The notes below the pieces were generated by a model. That model saw only the letters and a program-made list of their open reading frames with translations. It ran no database searches and was not told the origin of the DNA. This document shows positions 1 through 6,647 of a DNA stretch of 9,502 nt, one piece after another. Origin of the DNA: Elusimicrobiota bacterium (lineage in GTDB: Bacteria > Elusimicrobiota > Elusimicrobia > FEN-1173); NCBI GenBank assembly GCA_016207625.1, contig JACQPF010000159.1:1-9502 (forward strand). Reading direction: 5' to 3'. Each line of letters opens with the position of its first letter. Positions within the stretch are counted from its first letter, which is position 1. Both the position numbers and the translations under genes were made by a program.

Positions 1-14
1 ATCTTTTTATTTTA

Positions 15-992
15 TTATTTTTGACCGTACCGGATGCGCGGATCCACATAGGCGTAAGCCATGTCCGCGAAGAAGTTGCCCATGAGGGTCAGGAAGGCGG
101 CGATGGTGCCCACTCCCATCACCACGGGGTAATCGCGCGCCATGACGGCTTCAAAGCCCAGGCGGCCCATGCCGGGATAGGCGAAGATCGTTTCAAAAAT
201 GAAGCTCCCGCCGATCAACTCGGGCAGATAGAGCCCGAGCAGCGTGACGATGGGGATCAGGGCGTTGCGAAGGGCGTGTTTATAGATCACCGAGGATTCC
301 GGGAGCCCCTTGGCCCGGGCGGTGCGGATGTAATCCTGCCGGATCACTTCCAAAAGCCCGTTGCGCATGTAGCGCGAAAGACCCGCCAGGCCCGTGAACG
401 CCAGAACGGCCACCGGCAAGACCAGGTGCTTCGCGACGTCGAGGATTTTCCCGGCCGCGCTCAGTTCGTCGTAGGTCATGGAACGCAGGCCCGACAGGGG
501 CAGCCAGCCCAGCTTCAAGCCGAAACCGATCATCATCAGGAGCGCCAGCCAGAAGGTCGGGATTGAAAACCCGATGAAAACGAAAAAAGTCATGACCCGG
601 TCGAACAGGGAGTTCTGCCGGACGGCGGACAGGATGCCGATGGGAACGGCGATCAAGAAGATGACGGCCAGGGAACTCAGGCTCAACAGGAGGGTGGCCG
701 GCAGGCGTTCCGTAATTTTTTTCAGGACGGGCCGGTCGTCTTTGAATGAACGGCCGAAATCCAATTTCGCGATCCTCTTCACCCAGCTTCCGTATTGCAC
801 ATACCACGGTTTGTCGAGACCGTAAAGCTTGACGAGCTTTTCTTTCGCGTCAGCCGAGACTTTCAGGTTCATGTCCGTCAGGACGTCCGTGGGCTTTCCG
901 GGGGCCAACTGCATGACCCCGAAGGTGATGAGGGTGATCCCCAAAAGGAGCGGGACCAAAAACAGAACGCGTCGGAAAAGGTAAGACGCCAT
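15..992 (-). CDS. Oligopeptide/dipeptide ABC transporter permease (DppB/OppB type)
   Basis: Inner-membrane channel subunit of a peptide-type ABC importer; it would pair with a second permease (DppC type) and ATPases not present here. The 325-residue protein has the DppB layout: an N-terminal membrane segment (about residues 8-29), a periplasmic stretch containing the LYGLDKPW signature, and about five more hydrophobic segments from residue 100 onward. The cytoplasmic EAA loop that docks on the ATPase is clear (DYIRTARAKGL, about residues 220-230), as is the family motif ETIFAYPGMGRL near 267-278. Length is normal for the family. I chose the ATG at 992; a TTG directly before it (995) is the alternative. 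The gene follows the solute-binding protein after a gap of about 9 nt, so the two are surely co-transcribed. Substrate could be di- or oligopeptides, or less likely nickel or a sugar oligomer; the sequence does not decide. Confidence 0.93.
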   Translation of the reverse strand: MASYLFRRVLFLVPLLLGITLITFGVMQLAPGKPTDVLTDMNLKVSADAKEKLVKLYGLDKPWYVQYGSWVKRIAKLDFGRSFKDDRPVLKKITERLPATLLLSLSSLAVIFLIAVPIGILSAVRQNSLFDRVMTFFVFIGFSIPTFWLALLMMIGFGLKLGWLPLSGLRSMTYDELSAAGKILDVAKHLVLPVAVLAFTGLAGLSRYMRNGLLEVIRQDYIRTARAKGLPESSVIYKHALRNALIPIVTLLGLYLPELIGGSFIFETIFAYPGMGRLGFEAVMARDYPVVMGVGTIAAFLTLMGNFFADMAYAYVDPRIRYGQK

Positions 993-1001
993 CAAATCAG
1001 C

Positions 1002-2621
1002 CTAGCTGGCATAGTGGTATTTCTGCAGCGGCTCAGGCACATACCATTTCCAAAAATTCCAGCCGATGCCCGCGGGAGCCACTTCAGGCCCGACGAAACG
1101 CTTATGGATGGTCGGCAGGGCTTCCGGGTAATAGAGGAAAATGTAGGGTTGGTCCTCGGCTAAAAGGGCGTGGAGGCGGTGATAGATCTCCTCGCGTTTC
1201 TTCATGTCGAACTCACGCCGTCCCGCTTCCAGCAAAGCGTCTGCCTTGGTGCTGGCATAACCGACGAGGTTGTAGCGCCCTTCGCCTCTCTGGCTGGAAT
1301 GCCAGATGACGAACTGGTCCGGGTCCCGCGACAAGCTCCAACCCAAAAGGATGGCGTCGAACTGCCTTTTGTCCACGTAATTGTGGATGAATGAGGACCA
1401 CTCCAATATCCGGATGTTCACCTTCACGCCGATCCTCGCGAAGTGGTTTTGCAGGATGACGGCGCTCAGCTCGCGCATTTTGTTCCCCTGGTTCGTGATG
1501 ATGGTGAACTCAAAGCGTTGGCCGTTCTTGTCCAGCCATCCGTCCCCGTCGGTGTCCAGCCAGCCGTCGGCGCGCAAAAGCGTTTTGGCCTTCGCAGGGT
1601 CATAGGGCGTGTCGGCCACGTTCTTGTTGTAGGCCCACGACGTGGGAGGGAAGGGCCCTGTGGCCGGCCGGCCGAACCCCAGGAGGACGCCTTCGATGAT
1701 TTCATCCTTGTTGAGAGCGTGGGCCAGCGCCTGGCGGACGCGCCGGTCGCGGAAGAAAGGGTGGTTGAGGTTGAAGCCTAAGAACGTGTAGGAGAAGGAC
1801 GGGTAGCGGAACTTTTGATAACGTTGAAAAAATTCCGGGTAGGCCTTGTATTGATCCGGCGTCAGGCCCATGGCGTCGATGGATTGGTGGCGCAGTTCCA
1901 AGAACTGCACGGAGCTGTCGGGGATGATGCGGTAGATGTAGCGCTGGATGGAAGGCGGGCCCTCGAAATAGTCCGGGTTCGCCCGCAACACGATCTTTTC
2001 ATCGGTTTTCCACTCGATGAACCGGTAGGGCCCTGTGCCGACGGGACGGCGGTTCGCGGGATGGCTGTTGAAGTCCCCCTCCTTGAAAACGTGTTTGGGA
2101 ACGATCCCCATCCCCCAGGATTCGAGGGCGGGGGCGAACGGCTCCGAATAGGTGACTTTCAGCGTGTGGGGGTTAAGGATGTCGACCCCTTTGACGATTT
2201 GAAAGTCGGCGCCGAAGGGCGTTTTCACGGCGGGGTCGATGAGGCGCTTGTAGGTGAACTCGACGTCTTCCGCGGTAAAGGGGACGCCGTCATGCCAGAG
2301 CACGTTCTCCCGGAGATGAAAGAGGATCTCCTTGCCGCCGTTACGGACTTCCCAGGACTCCGCCAAGTCTCCCACCAGCTTGAGGTCCTTATCGTATTTG
2401 ACGAGGCCGTTGTAGACGAGAGAACATATGTCGCCTGAGGCGGAGTCCGAGGCCAGGAGCGGATTGAGGTAGGAGGCGTCGCCGATGGAGGCGGTGACGT
2501 AGGCGTCTCCGGCGGCGGGGACGGCGTCCGTCCTGAGGATGGCCGGTTCGGGGATATGGTCGGCGCGGCACCCGAAAACCATGGGAAAAAACGCGATCAA
2601 AACCGCCGAACGCGCGTTCAT
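1002..2621 (-). CDS. Peptide ABC transporter substrate-binding lipoprotein (SBP_bac_5 family)
   Basis: Extracytoplasmic receptor that captures peptides and delivers them to the permease encoded immediately downstream. The 539-residue protein begins with a short basic end, a hydrophobic stretch and a lipobox-like VFGC with Cys18 as the likely lipidated residue, so it is probably membrane-anchored. Family 5 signatures follow: the YLNPLLASDS region (about 51-60), LVYNGLVKYD (68-77), LAESWEV (86-92), WHDGVPFTAEDVEFTYKRL (109-127), GTGPYRF (195-201), and DRRVRQALAHALNKDEII (292-309). Residues 356-367 carry an EF-hand-like Asp-rich loop (DTDGDGWLDKNG). I chose the ATG at 2621 because it gives a lipoprotein signal and overlaps the upstream M16 stop as ATGA (2618-2621), implying translational coupling. 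The frame stays open upstream to 2774, but that extension lies within the M16 gene and would bury the signal peptide. Peptides are the likeliest ligand given the peptidase neighbours; the ligand is inferred. Confidence 0.93.
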   Translation of the reverse strand: MNARSAVLIAFFPMVFGCRADHIPEPAILRTDAVPAAGDAYVTASIGDASYLNPLLASDSASGDICSLVYNGLVKYDKDLKLVGDLAESWEVRNGGKEILFHLRENVLWHDGVPFTAEDVEFTYKRLIDPAVKTPFGADFQIVKGVDILNPHTLKVTYSEPFAPALESWGMGIVPKHVFKEGDFNSHPANRRPVGTGPYRFIEWKTDEKIVLRANPDYFEGPPSIQRYIYRIIPDSSVQFLELRHQSIDAMGLTPDQYKAYPEFFQRYQKFRYPSFSYTFLGFNLNHPFFRDRRVRQALAHALNKDEIIEGVLLGFGRPATGPFPPTSWAYNKNVADTPYDPAKAKTLLRADGWLDTDGDGWLDKNGQRFEFTIITNQGNKMRELSAVILQNHFARIGVKVNIRILEWSSFIHNYVDKRQFDAILLGWSLSRDPDQFVIWHSSQRGEGRYNLVGYASTKADALLEAGRREFDMKKREEIYHRLHALLAEDQPYIFLYYPEALPTIHKRFVGPEVAPAGIGWNFWKWYVPEPLQKYHYAS

Positions 2622-3970
2622 TTCGGCCGGATTTTGACGACCGTTGCGGGCCCCTTCAGGATCTGTTGGGCCACGCGGCGCACATCCTCGGCGGACACGG
2701 ATTGGATGTCCTGGCTGTATTGACCGTCGTATTGATGGCCTTTCCCGAGGATTTCCCACCATCCCAAGTACCAAGCCATGCGCGAGTTGGTTTGGTGGTC
2801 CATCATGTAATGTCCGCGGACAAACCGCTTCGCGTCATCGAGGGCTTTTTCCGGAACGGGTTTGCTTCGGAAATCGTCCAGCAACGTTTTTATTTTTTCA
2901 TGAGCCAGGTCGACGTTGCCGGGGTCCGTGCCCGCGTAAATGACGAAGGCGCTCCCCAGCTTGCGGGACGGATAAAAAGATGAAACCTCGTAGGCCAGGC
3001 CGCCCTCCTCGCGCACCACCTGGAAAAGAGGCGAGCTCATGCCCGCCCCCAACAACGTGTTCAGGACTTTGATGGCGGGGTAATCGCTCTGCGCGACACC
3101 CGGAGCGGCGAAGGCGAGCATCAAATACCCTTGCTCAAAGGGATGGATCTCCTGGACGGATTTGGGTGCCCGCGGATATTGAATGTCACCGGGGCCCTGG
3201 GGTGGAGTCCCCGCGCCGGTCCAGTCCTTAAACGTCTTTTGGATCATTTGCTCCATTTTTGCGACGGAGATGTTCCCCACCGTCACCAGGACCGAGCCCT
3301 TCGGCTGGATCCTTTCTTTGTGCCAACGCGCCACCTCTTCTCGCGTGAGAGAGGCAACTGTGGCTTCGGTCCCTTCTTCCGGACGGCCGTAGGGGTGATC
3401 TCCGAAAACTTCTCTTTGAAGCCGTTGCATGGCGACGGTGAAGATGTGTTCCTTGTTGGCCCGTATGGAGTTCAATTGCGCCTGCTTTTCCTTCTCGAAT
3501 TCATTCGGCGGGAAGGAGGGGTTCAGCAGGACGTCTTGAACGATGGGCAGCAGCTTTTCAAATTTATCGGAAATCACCTGCCCGTTGATGTCCCAATAAT
3601 CTTCATCGCTGGAGATATCGAGAGCCGCGCCCAAGGATTCGATCTGCTGGGCGATTTCAAGGGAGGACCGCCGCGCGGTTCCCTTCAGCATGGCGGCGCC
3701 CATCAGGCGGGTGATCCCGGTGAGCTTCTGGGGCTCGTCCGATGAGCCTCCCGGTAAAATGAGCCGGAACGCCACGATTTCATTGTGGCGAACGGGTTGA
3801 TGGATCCACACGAGCCCGTTGGGTAATATTTTATCCGACGCCGCTAGGCGCGGTCCCTGTTTGTGGGAAGGGAATGATGCGGATTCGGCTTGTGTCTTGG
3901 CGGGGAGAGTCGTCATGGCAATGAAGATCAGGCTATAAAATAATTTTTCATGATTATTTATTTTCATCAT
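2618..3970 (-). CDS. M16 family peptidase-like protein, non-catalytic subunit
   Basis: Second member of a tandem M16 (pitrilysin/MPP-like) pair, 450 residues, with an N-terminal signal-type hydrophobic segment (about 9-24), so exported to the periplasm. The M16 fold is clear: LPNGLVWIHQP (49-59), LNPSFPPNEFEKEK (149-162), and the C-terminal-half motif VVREEGGLAYEV (318-329). The zinc site is gone: the HxxEH position reads RLMGA (88-92), and the downstream Glu pair is Asn-Ser (167-168). The Arg320/Tyr327 pair typical of substrate-binding M16 partners is kept. From what is known of heterodimeric M16B enzymes and mitochondrial processing peptidase, this should be the partner of the catalytic protein upstream. 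The gene overlaps that partner by 17 nt (starts at 3970 or 3967, adjacent ATGs; no clear Shine-Dalgarno) and the lipoprotein gene by 4 nt, both suggesting coupled translation. Its first codons are strikingly AT-rich compared with the rest. Confidence 0.93.
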   Translation of the reverse strand: MMKINNHEKLFYSLIFIAMTTLPAKTQAESASFPSHKQGPRLAASDKILPNGLVWIHQPVRHNEIVAFRLILPGGSSDEPQKLTGITRLMGAAMLKGTARRSSLEIAQQIESLGAALDISSDEDYWDINGQVISDKFEKLLPIVQDVLLNPSFPPNEFEKEKQAQLNSIRANKEHIFTVAMQRLQREVFGDHPYGRPEEGTEATVASLTREEVARWHKERIQPKGSVLVTVGNISVAKMEQMIQKTFKDWTGAGTPPQGPGDIQYPRAPKSVQEIHPFEQGYLMLAFAAPGVAQSDYPAIKVLNTLLGAGMSSPLFQVVREEGGLAYEVSSFYPSRKLGSAFVIYAGTDPGNVDLAHEKIKTLLDDFRSKPVPEKALDDAKRFVRGHYMMDHQTNSRMAWYLGWWEILGKGHQYDGQYSQDIQSVSAEDVRRVAQQILKGPATVVKIRPK

Positions 3971-5276
3971 AGGATGTCGGCAATAGGACGGCTCCGGAGA
4001 GCTCCCGCCCCCGGAAATAGGTGTGGAGGAGGCGTGTGAGATCGTCCAGCGTCACCTTGTCGAGTTTTTTGAGATATGTTCGCAGGAGTTCGGGGCGCCC
4101 CAGCGTGGTGTAAAAACCCCATTGGCTGGCTTTCCCGTGGTACGTTTCCTGGGAGAAAAGCCAGGAGCTGCGCAGTTGGGCTTTGGCGCGGTCCAACTCG
4201 TCTTTGGAGAACCCATGCATTTCGGCGTCCGTCAGCAGGAGATAGAATTCGTTGGGCAAAGAACGCGCTTGCTCCGGCGGGCATTCGGCGAAAAGGCCGA
4301 AAAGCCCCGACCCCGCGTGCGACATGAAAGACGCGCCGACGCTCCAGACGATTTTCTTCTGCTCCCTCAGCACTTGATAGAGCCGGGAACTCTGCCCTCC
4401 GCCGAGGACGGTGGACAGGGCGTCCATGGCCACCTGGTCCGGATGATCGAGAGTCGGGCCAAGGAACCCGAGGGCCACATGGGCTTGTTGGGCGGGGCGC
4501 GTGATCCTCTTGACGATGGGCTCCTCCGCCAATGGCTCCACCAAAAGGGGCTGGGCGGGGATGGGGTTTTTCGGCAGCTTACCGAACGCGCCTGAAATTT
4601 TTTTCCTCACGAAGGAGGTTTTGAAATCCCCCGCGGCCACGACGACCATGTTGGACGGGACATAGTAGGCCTTGTGCTGGTTGACGAGCACGTCCCGGGT
4701 CATCCGGGTGATGGAGTCCACGCTCCCGATCACAGGACGGCGATAAGGGGTTTTCCGGTAAACGACCTCCAGGAGGGCGTCCCAGAGGTTGGATTGGGGC
4801 TGGTCGTTTCGGCGCTTGATTTCTTCCAAGATGACGCGCCTTTCCTTCTCGTATTCACCGGGCGGGAACGAGGGGTTGAGAACGGAATCCGCCAGCACAT
4901 CGAAGGCCAGCTCGAAGCTCTCCGAGGGCATGTCGATGTAGTAATGGGTCATTTCCATCCCGGTGGCGGCGTTGATGGACCCGCCGTTGGATTCCACCAC
5001 TTGGGCGATCTCCCCCGCCGTCAGGCGCTCCGTTCCCTTGAAGAGCATGTGCTCAAGGAAGTGCGACACACCGGAGGTTTTGTCGTCCTCGTTCACGCCG
5101 CCGCATCTCACCCAAATTTGGAGCGAGACGATGGGGGCGGTGTGATCTTCAATGATCACATAGCGGAGGCCGTTGGGAAGCCGCTGAACGGCTTCGGCGT
5201 GCGACAAGGGCGGAACGGTCAGAGAAGGCATAAGGGCGAACAGGGCGATCGTGAGCCGGATGAGGAGGGAGCGCAC
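3954..5276 (-). CDS. M16 family zinc peptidase, catalytic subunit
   Basis: Secreted zinc metallopeptidase of family M16B, 440 residues, probably periplasmic and cutting peptides or small unfolded proteins. An N-terminal signal peptide (about 1-28, ending near SHAEA) precedes RLPNGLRYVI (32-41). The inverted zinc motif is intact: HFLEH at 72-76 gives two His ligands and the catalytic Glu75, and Glu151/Glu152 in RRVILEEIKR supplies the third ligand at the usual distance. The C-terminal half has GGGQSSRLYQVLRE, but the family Tyr of the Arg/Tyr pair is replaced by Trp311 (Arg304 kept), the complement of what is seen in the downstream M16 protein. This supports an obligate heterodimer. The start is a GTG at 5276, 5 nt after the RAM-domain gene stop, chosen because it gives a full signal peptide; the only Shine-Dalgarno trace is a weak GAAG. 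Physiological substrates are unknown; the peptide transporter downstream suggests nutritional peptides. Confidence 0.94.
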   Translation of the reverse strand: MRSLLIRLTIALFALMPSLTVPPLSHAEAVQRLPNGLRYVIIEDHTAPIVSLQIWVRCGGVNEDDKTSGVSHFLEHMLFKGTERLTAGEIAQVVESNGGSINAATGMEMTHYYIDMPSESFELAFDVLADSVLNPSFPPGEYEKERRVILEEIKRRNDQPQSNLWDALLEVVYRKTPYRRPVIGSVDSITRMTRDVLVNQHKAYYVPSNMVVVAAGDFKTSFVRKKISGAFGKLPKNPIPAQPLLVEPLAEEPIVKRITRPAQQAHVALGFLGPTLDHPDQVAMDALSTVLGGGQSSRLYQVLREQKKIVWSVGASFMSHAGSGLFGLFAECPPEQARSLPNEFYLLLTDAEMHGFSKDELDRAKAQLRSSWLFSQETYHGKASQWGFYTTLGRPELLRTYLKKLDKVTLDDLTRLLHTYFRGRELSGAVLLPTSYDENK

Positions 5277-5281
5277 GAACT

Positions 5282-5515
5282 TCAGATGGCCGTGGTCACG
5301 AGGGTTTCCGTTGAAGCGACTCCCGGGATGGAGCGGATCTTGTCCACCACCACGCGCGTCATGTTGGGCAGATCCTCCGCTTCAACGTCCACCACCAAAT
5401 CCCACCGGCCGTACACCGCCGACACATGGGCCACGCCGCCGATTTCTTTTATGGACTTCAACGTCAGCTTTTCTTTTCCCGCGTTGAGACGAACCAGCAC
5501 CAATCCTGTGACCAT
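5282..5515 (-). CDS. Stand-alone Lrp/AsnC ligand-binding (RAM) domain protein
   Basis: A 77-residue protein consisting only of the alpha/beta ligand-binding domain (RAM, AsnC_trans_reg type) that forms the C-terminal half of Lrp/AsnC regulators. Visible signs are the starting strand VTGLVLVRL, the core VAHVSAVYGRWDLVVDVEAED (about 28-48) and the closing IRSIPGVASTETLVTTAI. There is no helix-turn-helix, and no room for one: the nnrE stop lies 25 nt upstream. Known single-domain relatives bind amino acids and assemble as dimers to octamers or modify full-length Lrp proteins; what this one does cannot be read from sequence. The start ATG at 5515 is backed by the best ribosome binding site in the operon (GGAGGT, 9-nt spacing), so it may be made in larger amounts than its neighbours. 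It sits between nnrE and the M16 pair and ends 5 nt before the catalytic M16 gene. Confidence 0.9.
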   Translation of the reverse strand: MVTGLVLVRLNAGKEKLTLKSIKEIGGVAHVSAVYGRWDLVVDVEAEDLPNMTRVVVDKIRSIPGVASTETLVTTAI

Positions 5516-5524
5516 TTGCGTTGT

Positions 5525-5530
5525 ACCTCC
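5525..5530 (-). promoter_or_regulatory. Strong Shine-Dalgarno of the RAM-domain gene
   Basis: On the minus strand the sequence reads GGAGGT, a full match to the anti-Shine-Dalgarno core, 9 nt before the ATG at 5515. It fixes the start of the 77-residue protein and stands out because most other genes in this operon begin without a recognisable site. Confidence 0.75.
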
Positions 5531-5540
5531 ATCTTCGTTG

Positions 5541-6203
5541 TTAGCGCTTCATGAAATCCTTAACCAGGTTGATGGGGAGACCGATATCGGCGACCACGAG
5601 CTTTCCCACCCAGGGGCGGGCGGATTTTTTAGTGAGCCCCTTTTTCGGCAATCCCAGCGTGACCGTTAAAAGAGCCTTGACGGCCATGTCTCCCGCGGTT
5701 CCGGTGTCGGCATCCAGGCCGGATGGGACATCCACCGCGACCACGGGCCGGGGCTGGTTGTTGATGGCCGCCACCAGGGACCGGTAGGGTTCCTCAAGAG
5801 GACACCGCGCTCCCGTGCCCAACAAGGCATCGACAACGATTCGGGGGCGTCTTTTGAATTGTAACAACTTTTGAAGGGATTGAAAAAGAATATATGGGAG
5901 CTTCATCTGTTCGATGGGTTTCCAATGGATGAAGGCATCGCCTTTGAAATGGTCCGGCGGATGGGCCAATATCAACCGTACCTGACGCCCCGCGTTGGCC
6001 AGATGGCGGGCCGCGACCAGGCCGTCTCCACCGTTGTTGCCTCCGCCGCAATACAGGTCCACCGTGGAGCCGGGAAACCGCCGCACGGCTTCCGCCACCG
6101 CTCGGCCGGCATTTTCCATGAGGACGACCCCCGGAACGCCGAAATCTTCAATGGCGCGGCGGTCCAATTCGCGCATTTGAGAGATGGAAACGGCTTTGCG
6201 CAT
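5541..6203 (-). CDS. nnrE: NAD(P)H-hydrate epimerase (YjeF N-terminal domain only)
   Basis: Epimerises the R and S forms of NAD(P)HX, the hydrated damage product of NADH and NADPH, so that the S-specific dehydratase can repair it; cytoplasmic. The 220-residue protein matches the YjeF N-terminal domain throughout: SISQMRELDRRAIEDFGVPG (6-25), LMENAGRAVAEAV (28-40), the nucleotide-binding loop GGGNNGGDGLVAARHL (53-68), DALLGTG (125-131) and VDVPSGLDADTG (157-168), where Asp158 is the expected catalytic acid. Most bacteria fuse this domain to the dehydratase/kinase-like half (NnrD); here it ends cleanly with a stop, as in eukaryotic NAXE, so the dehydratase must be encoded elsewhere or be absent. 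I chose the ATG at 6203 because it overlaps the stop of the membrane-protein gene as TGATG (6201-6205) and begins just before the conserved domain. The frame stays open upstream to 6530, but that part is out-of-frame membrane-protein sequence. Confidence 0.93.
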   Translation of the reverse strand: MRKAVSISQMRELDRRAIEDFGVPGVVLMENAGRAVAEAVRRFPGSTVDLYCGGGNNGGDGLVAARHLANAGRQVRLILAHPPDHFKGDAFIHWKPIEQMKLPYILFQSLQKLLQFKRRPRIVVDALLGTGARCPLEEPYRSLVAAINNQPRPVVAVDVPSGLDADTGTAGDMAVKALLTVTLGLPKKGLTKKSARPWVGKLVVADIGLPINLVKDFMKR

Positions 6204-6571
6204 CAGGACGGTTCGGAGGGAGGAGCGGAAACGGGTGTTGAGGTTTTCTGCCTTTCCCGGGCCCCGAGGAAGGCGTCGATCACGCCGTAGCCCCAGATGG
6301 CCAGAACCAGGACTTGGAACGTCATAAAGAAACCGGCGTTCTCGAGCATGATTTTCTCCGTGATCGCCCGCGCGTGGGACGTGTCGAACATGGATAGGTC
6401 GGGCGGCAGGTTCCGGGCCACTTCGACCCCGGCGCCGAGCAGCAGAGACAGGCTGACGAGGAACGTGAGCGATATCAGGATGACGCCTTTCCGGAACTCG
6501 CGATTGTAAAGCTGTCCCGCTCCCGGCCAAACAAAGCCGGAAAGAAGCACGGATATGACGATGTGACGCAT
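6203..6571 (-). CDS. Small TM2-like multipass membrane protein, function unknown
   Basis: A 122-residue hydrophobic protein I cannot name. It has a first hydrophobic stretch (about 3-20) ending in WPGAGQLYNREFRKG, a second (about 29-50) and a third (about 80-103) ending in WGYGVIDAFLGA, then a polar Pro/Ser-rich tail. The PGxGQxYNxxxxKG...DA pattern resembles the TM2 group and related DUF families of bacterial membrane proteins, which mostly lack a known role. A loop of about 30 residues between segments two and three may face the periplasm. The ATG at 6571 has a plausible ribosome site (AAAGGGG, 10-nt spacing). The stop TGA shares its last base with the nnrE ATG, so the two are translationally coupled. 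A link to cofactor repair is not visible in the protein itself. Confidence 0.75.
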   Translation of the reverse strand: MRHIVISVLLSGFVWPGAGQLYNREFRKGVILISLTFLVSLSLLLGAGVEVARNLPPDLSMFDTSHARAITEKIMLENAGFFMTFQVLVLAIWGYGVIDAFLGARERQKTSTPVSAPPSEPS

Positions 6572-6581
6572 GAAGTAATGT

Positions 6582-6588
6582 CCCCTTT
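6582..6588 (-). promoter_or_regulatory. Ribosome binding site of the small membrane protein
   Basis: The minus strand reads AAAGGGG 10 nt before the ATG at 6571. It is a purine-rich partial Shine-Dalgarno that supports this start in the 49-nt gap after polX. Confidence 0.5.
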
Positions 6589-6617
6589 CACTAAGCCTAA
6601 CACTAATGGTCCCGGCT

Positions 6618-6647
6618 ATTTTAGCGGCTTTTCAGCCACTCTTGCAA
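6618..6647 (-). promoter_or_regulatory. Possible internal promoter at the end of polX
   Basis: On the minus strand a TTGCAA box (6642-6647, 4/6 to consensus) is followed after 18 nt by TAAAAT (6618-6623, 5/6), which overlaps the polX stop codon. A transcript would start around 6610, about 40 nt before the membrane-protein ATG. It could let the downstream genes be expressed apart from polX, whose 49-nt gap to the next gene is the longest in the operon. Such matches arise by chance, so this is tentative. Confidence 0.3.

Noticed and set aside
1..14. T-rich stretch at the left edge as a terminator
   Set aside because: On the transcribed (minus) strand it is A-rich, not a U-tract, and no GC-rich hairpin precedes it; it is more likely the short gap to the next operon gene.
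1815..2438. Plus-strand open frame (207 codons) opposite the substrate-binding protein
   Set aside because: Antisense shadow of a well-supported family-5 binding protein; no start signal or known motif.
2622..2774. 51-codon upstream extension of the substrate-binding protein
   Set aside because: It lies wholly inside the M16 C-terminal coding region, is Arg/Pro-rich, and would hide the lipoprotein signal that starts at 2621.
4674..5669. Long plus-strand open frame (331 codons) across the M16, RAM and nnrE genes
   Set aside because: It is antisense to three minus-strand genes with clear family motifs and crosses their boundaries; the translation is rich in His, Gly and Val without any recognisable domain, as expected from GC-rich antisense frames.
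6204..6530. 109-codon upstream extension of nnrE
   Set aside because: It is the membrane-protein gene read in the wrong frame; the YjeF domain begins right after the Met at 6203.
6572..6620. Terminator between polX and the membrane-protein gene
   Set aside because: I see no stable GC stem followed by a T-run on the minus strand; the gap holds a ribosome site and perhaps the start of a promoter transcript.
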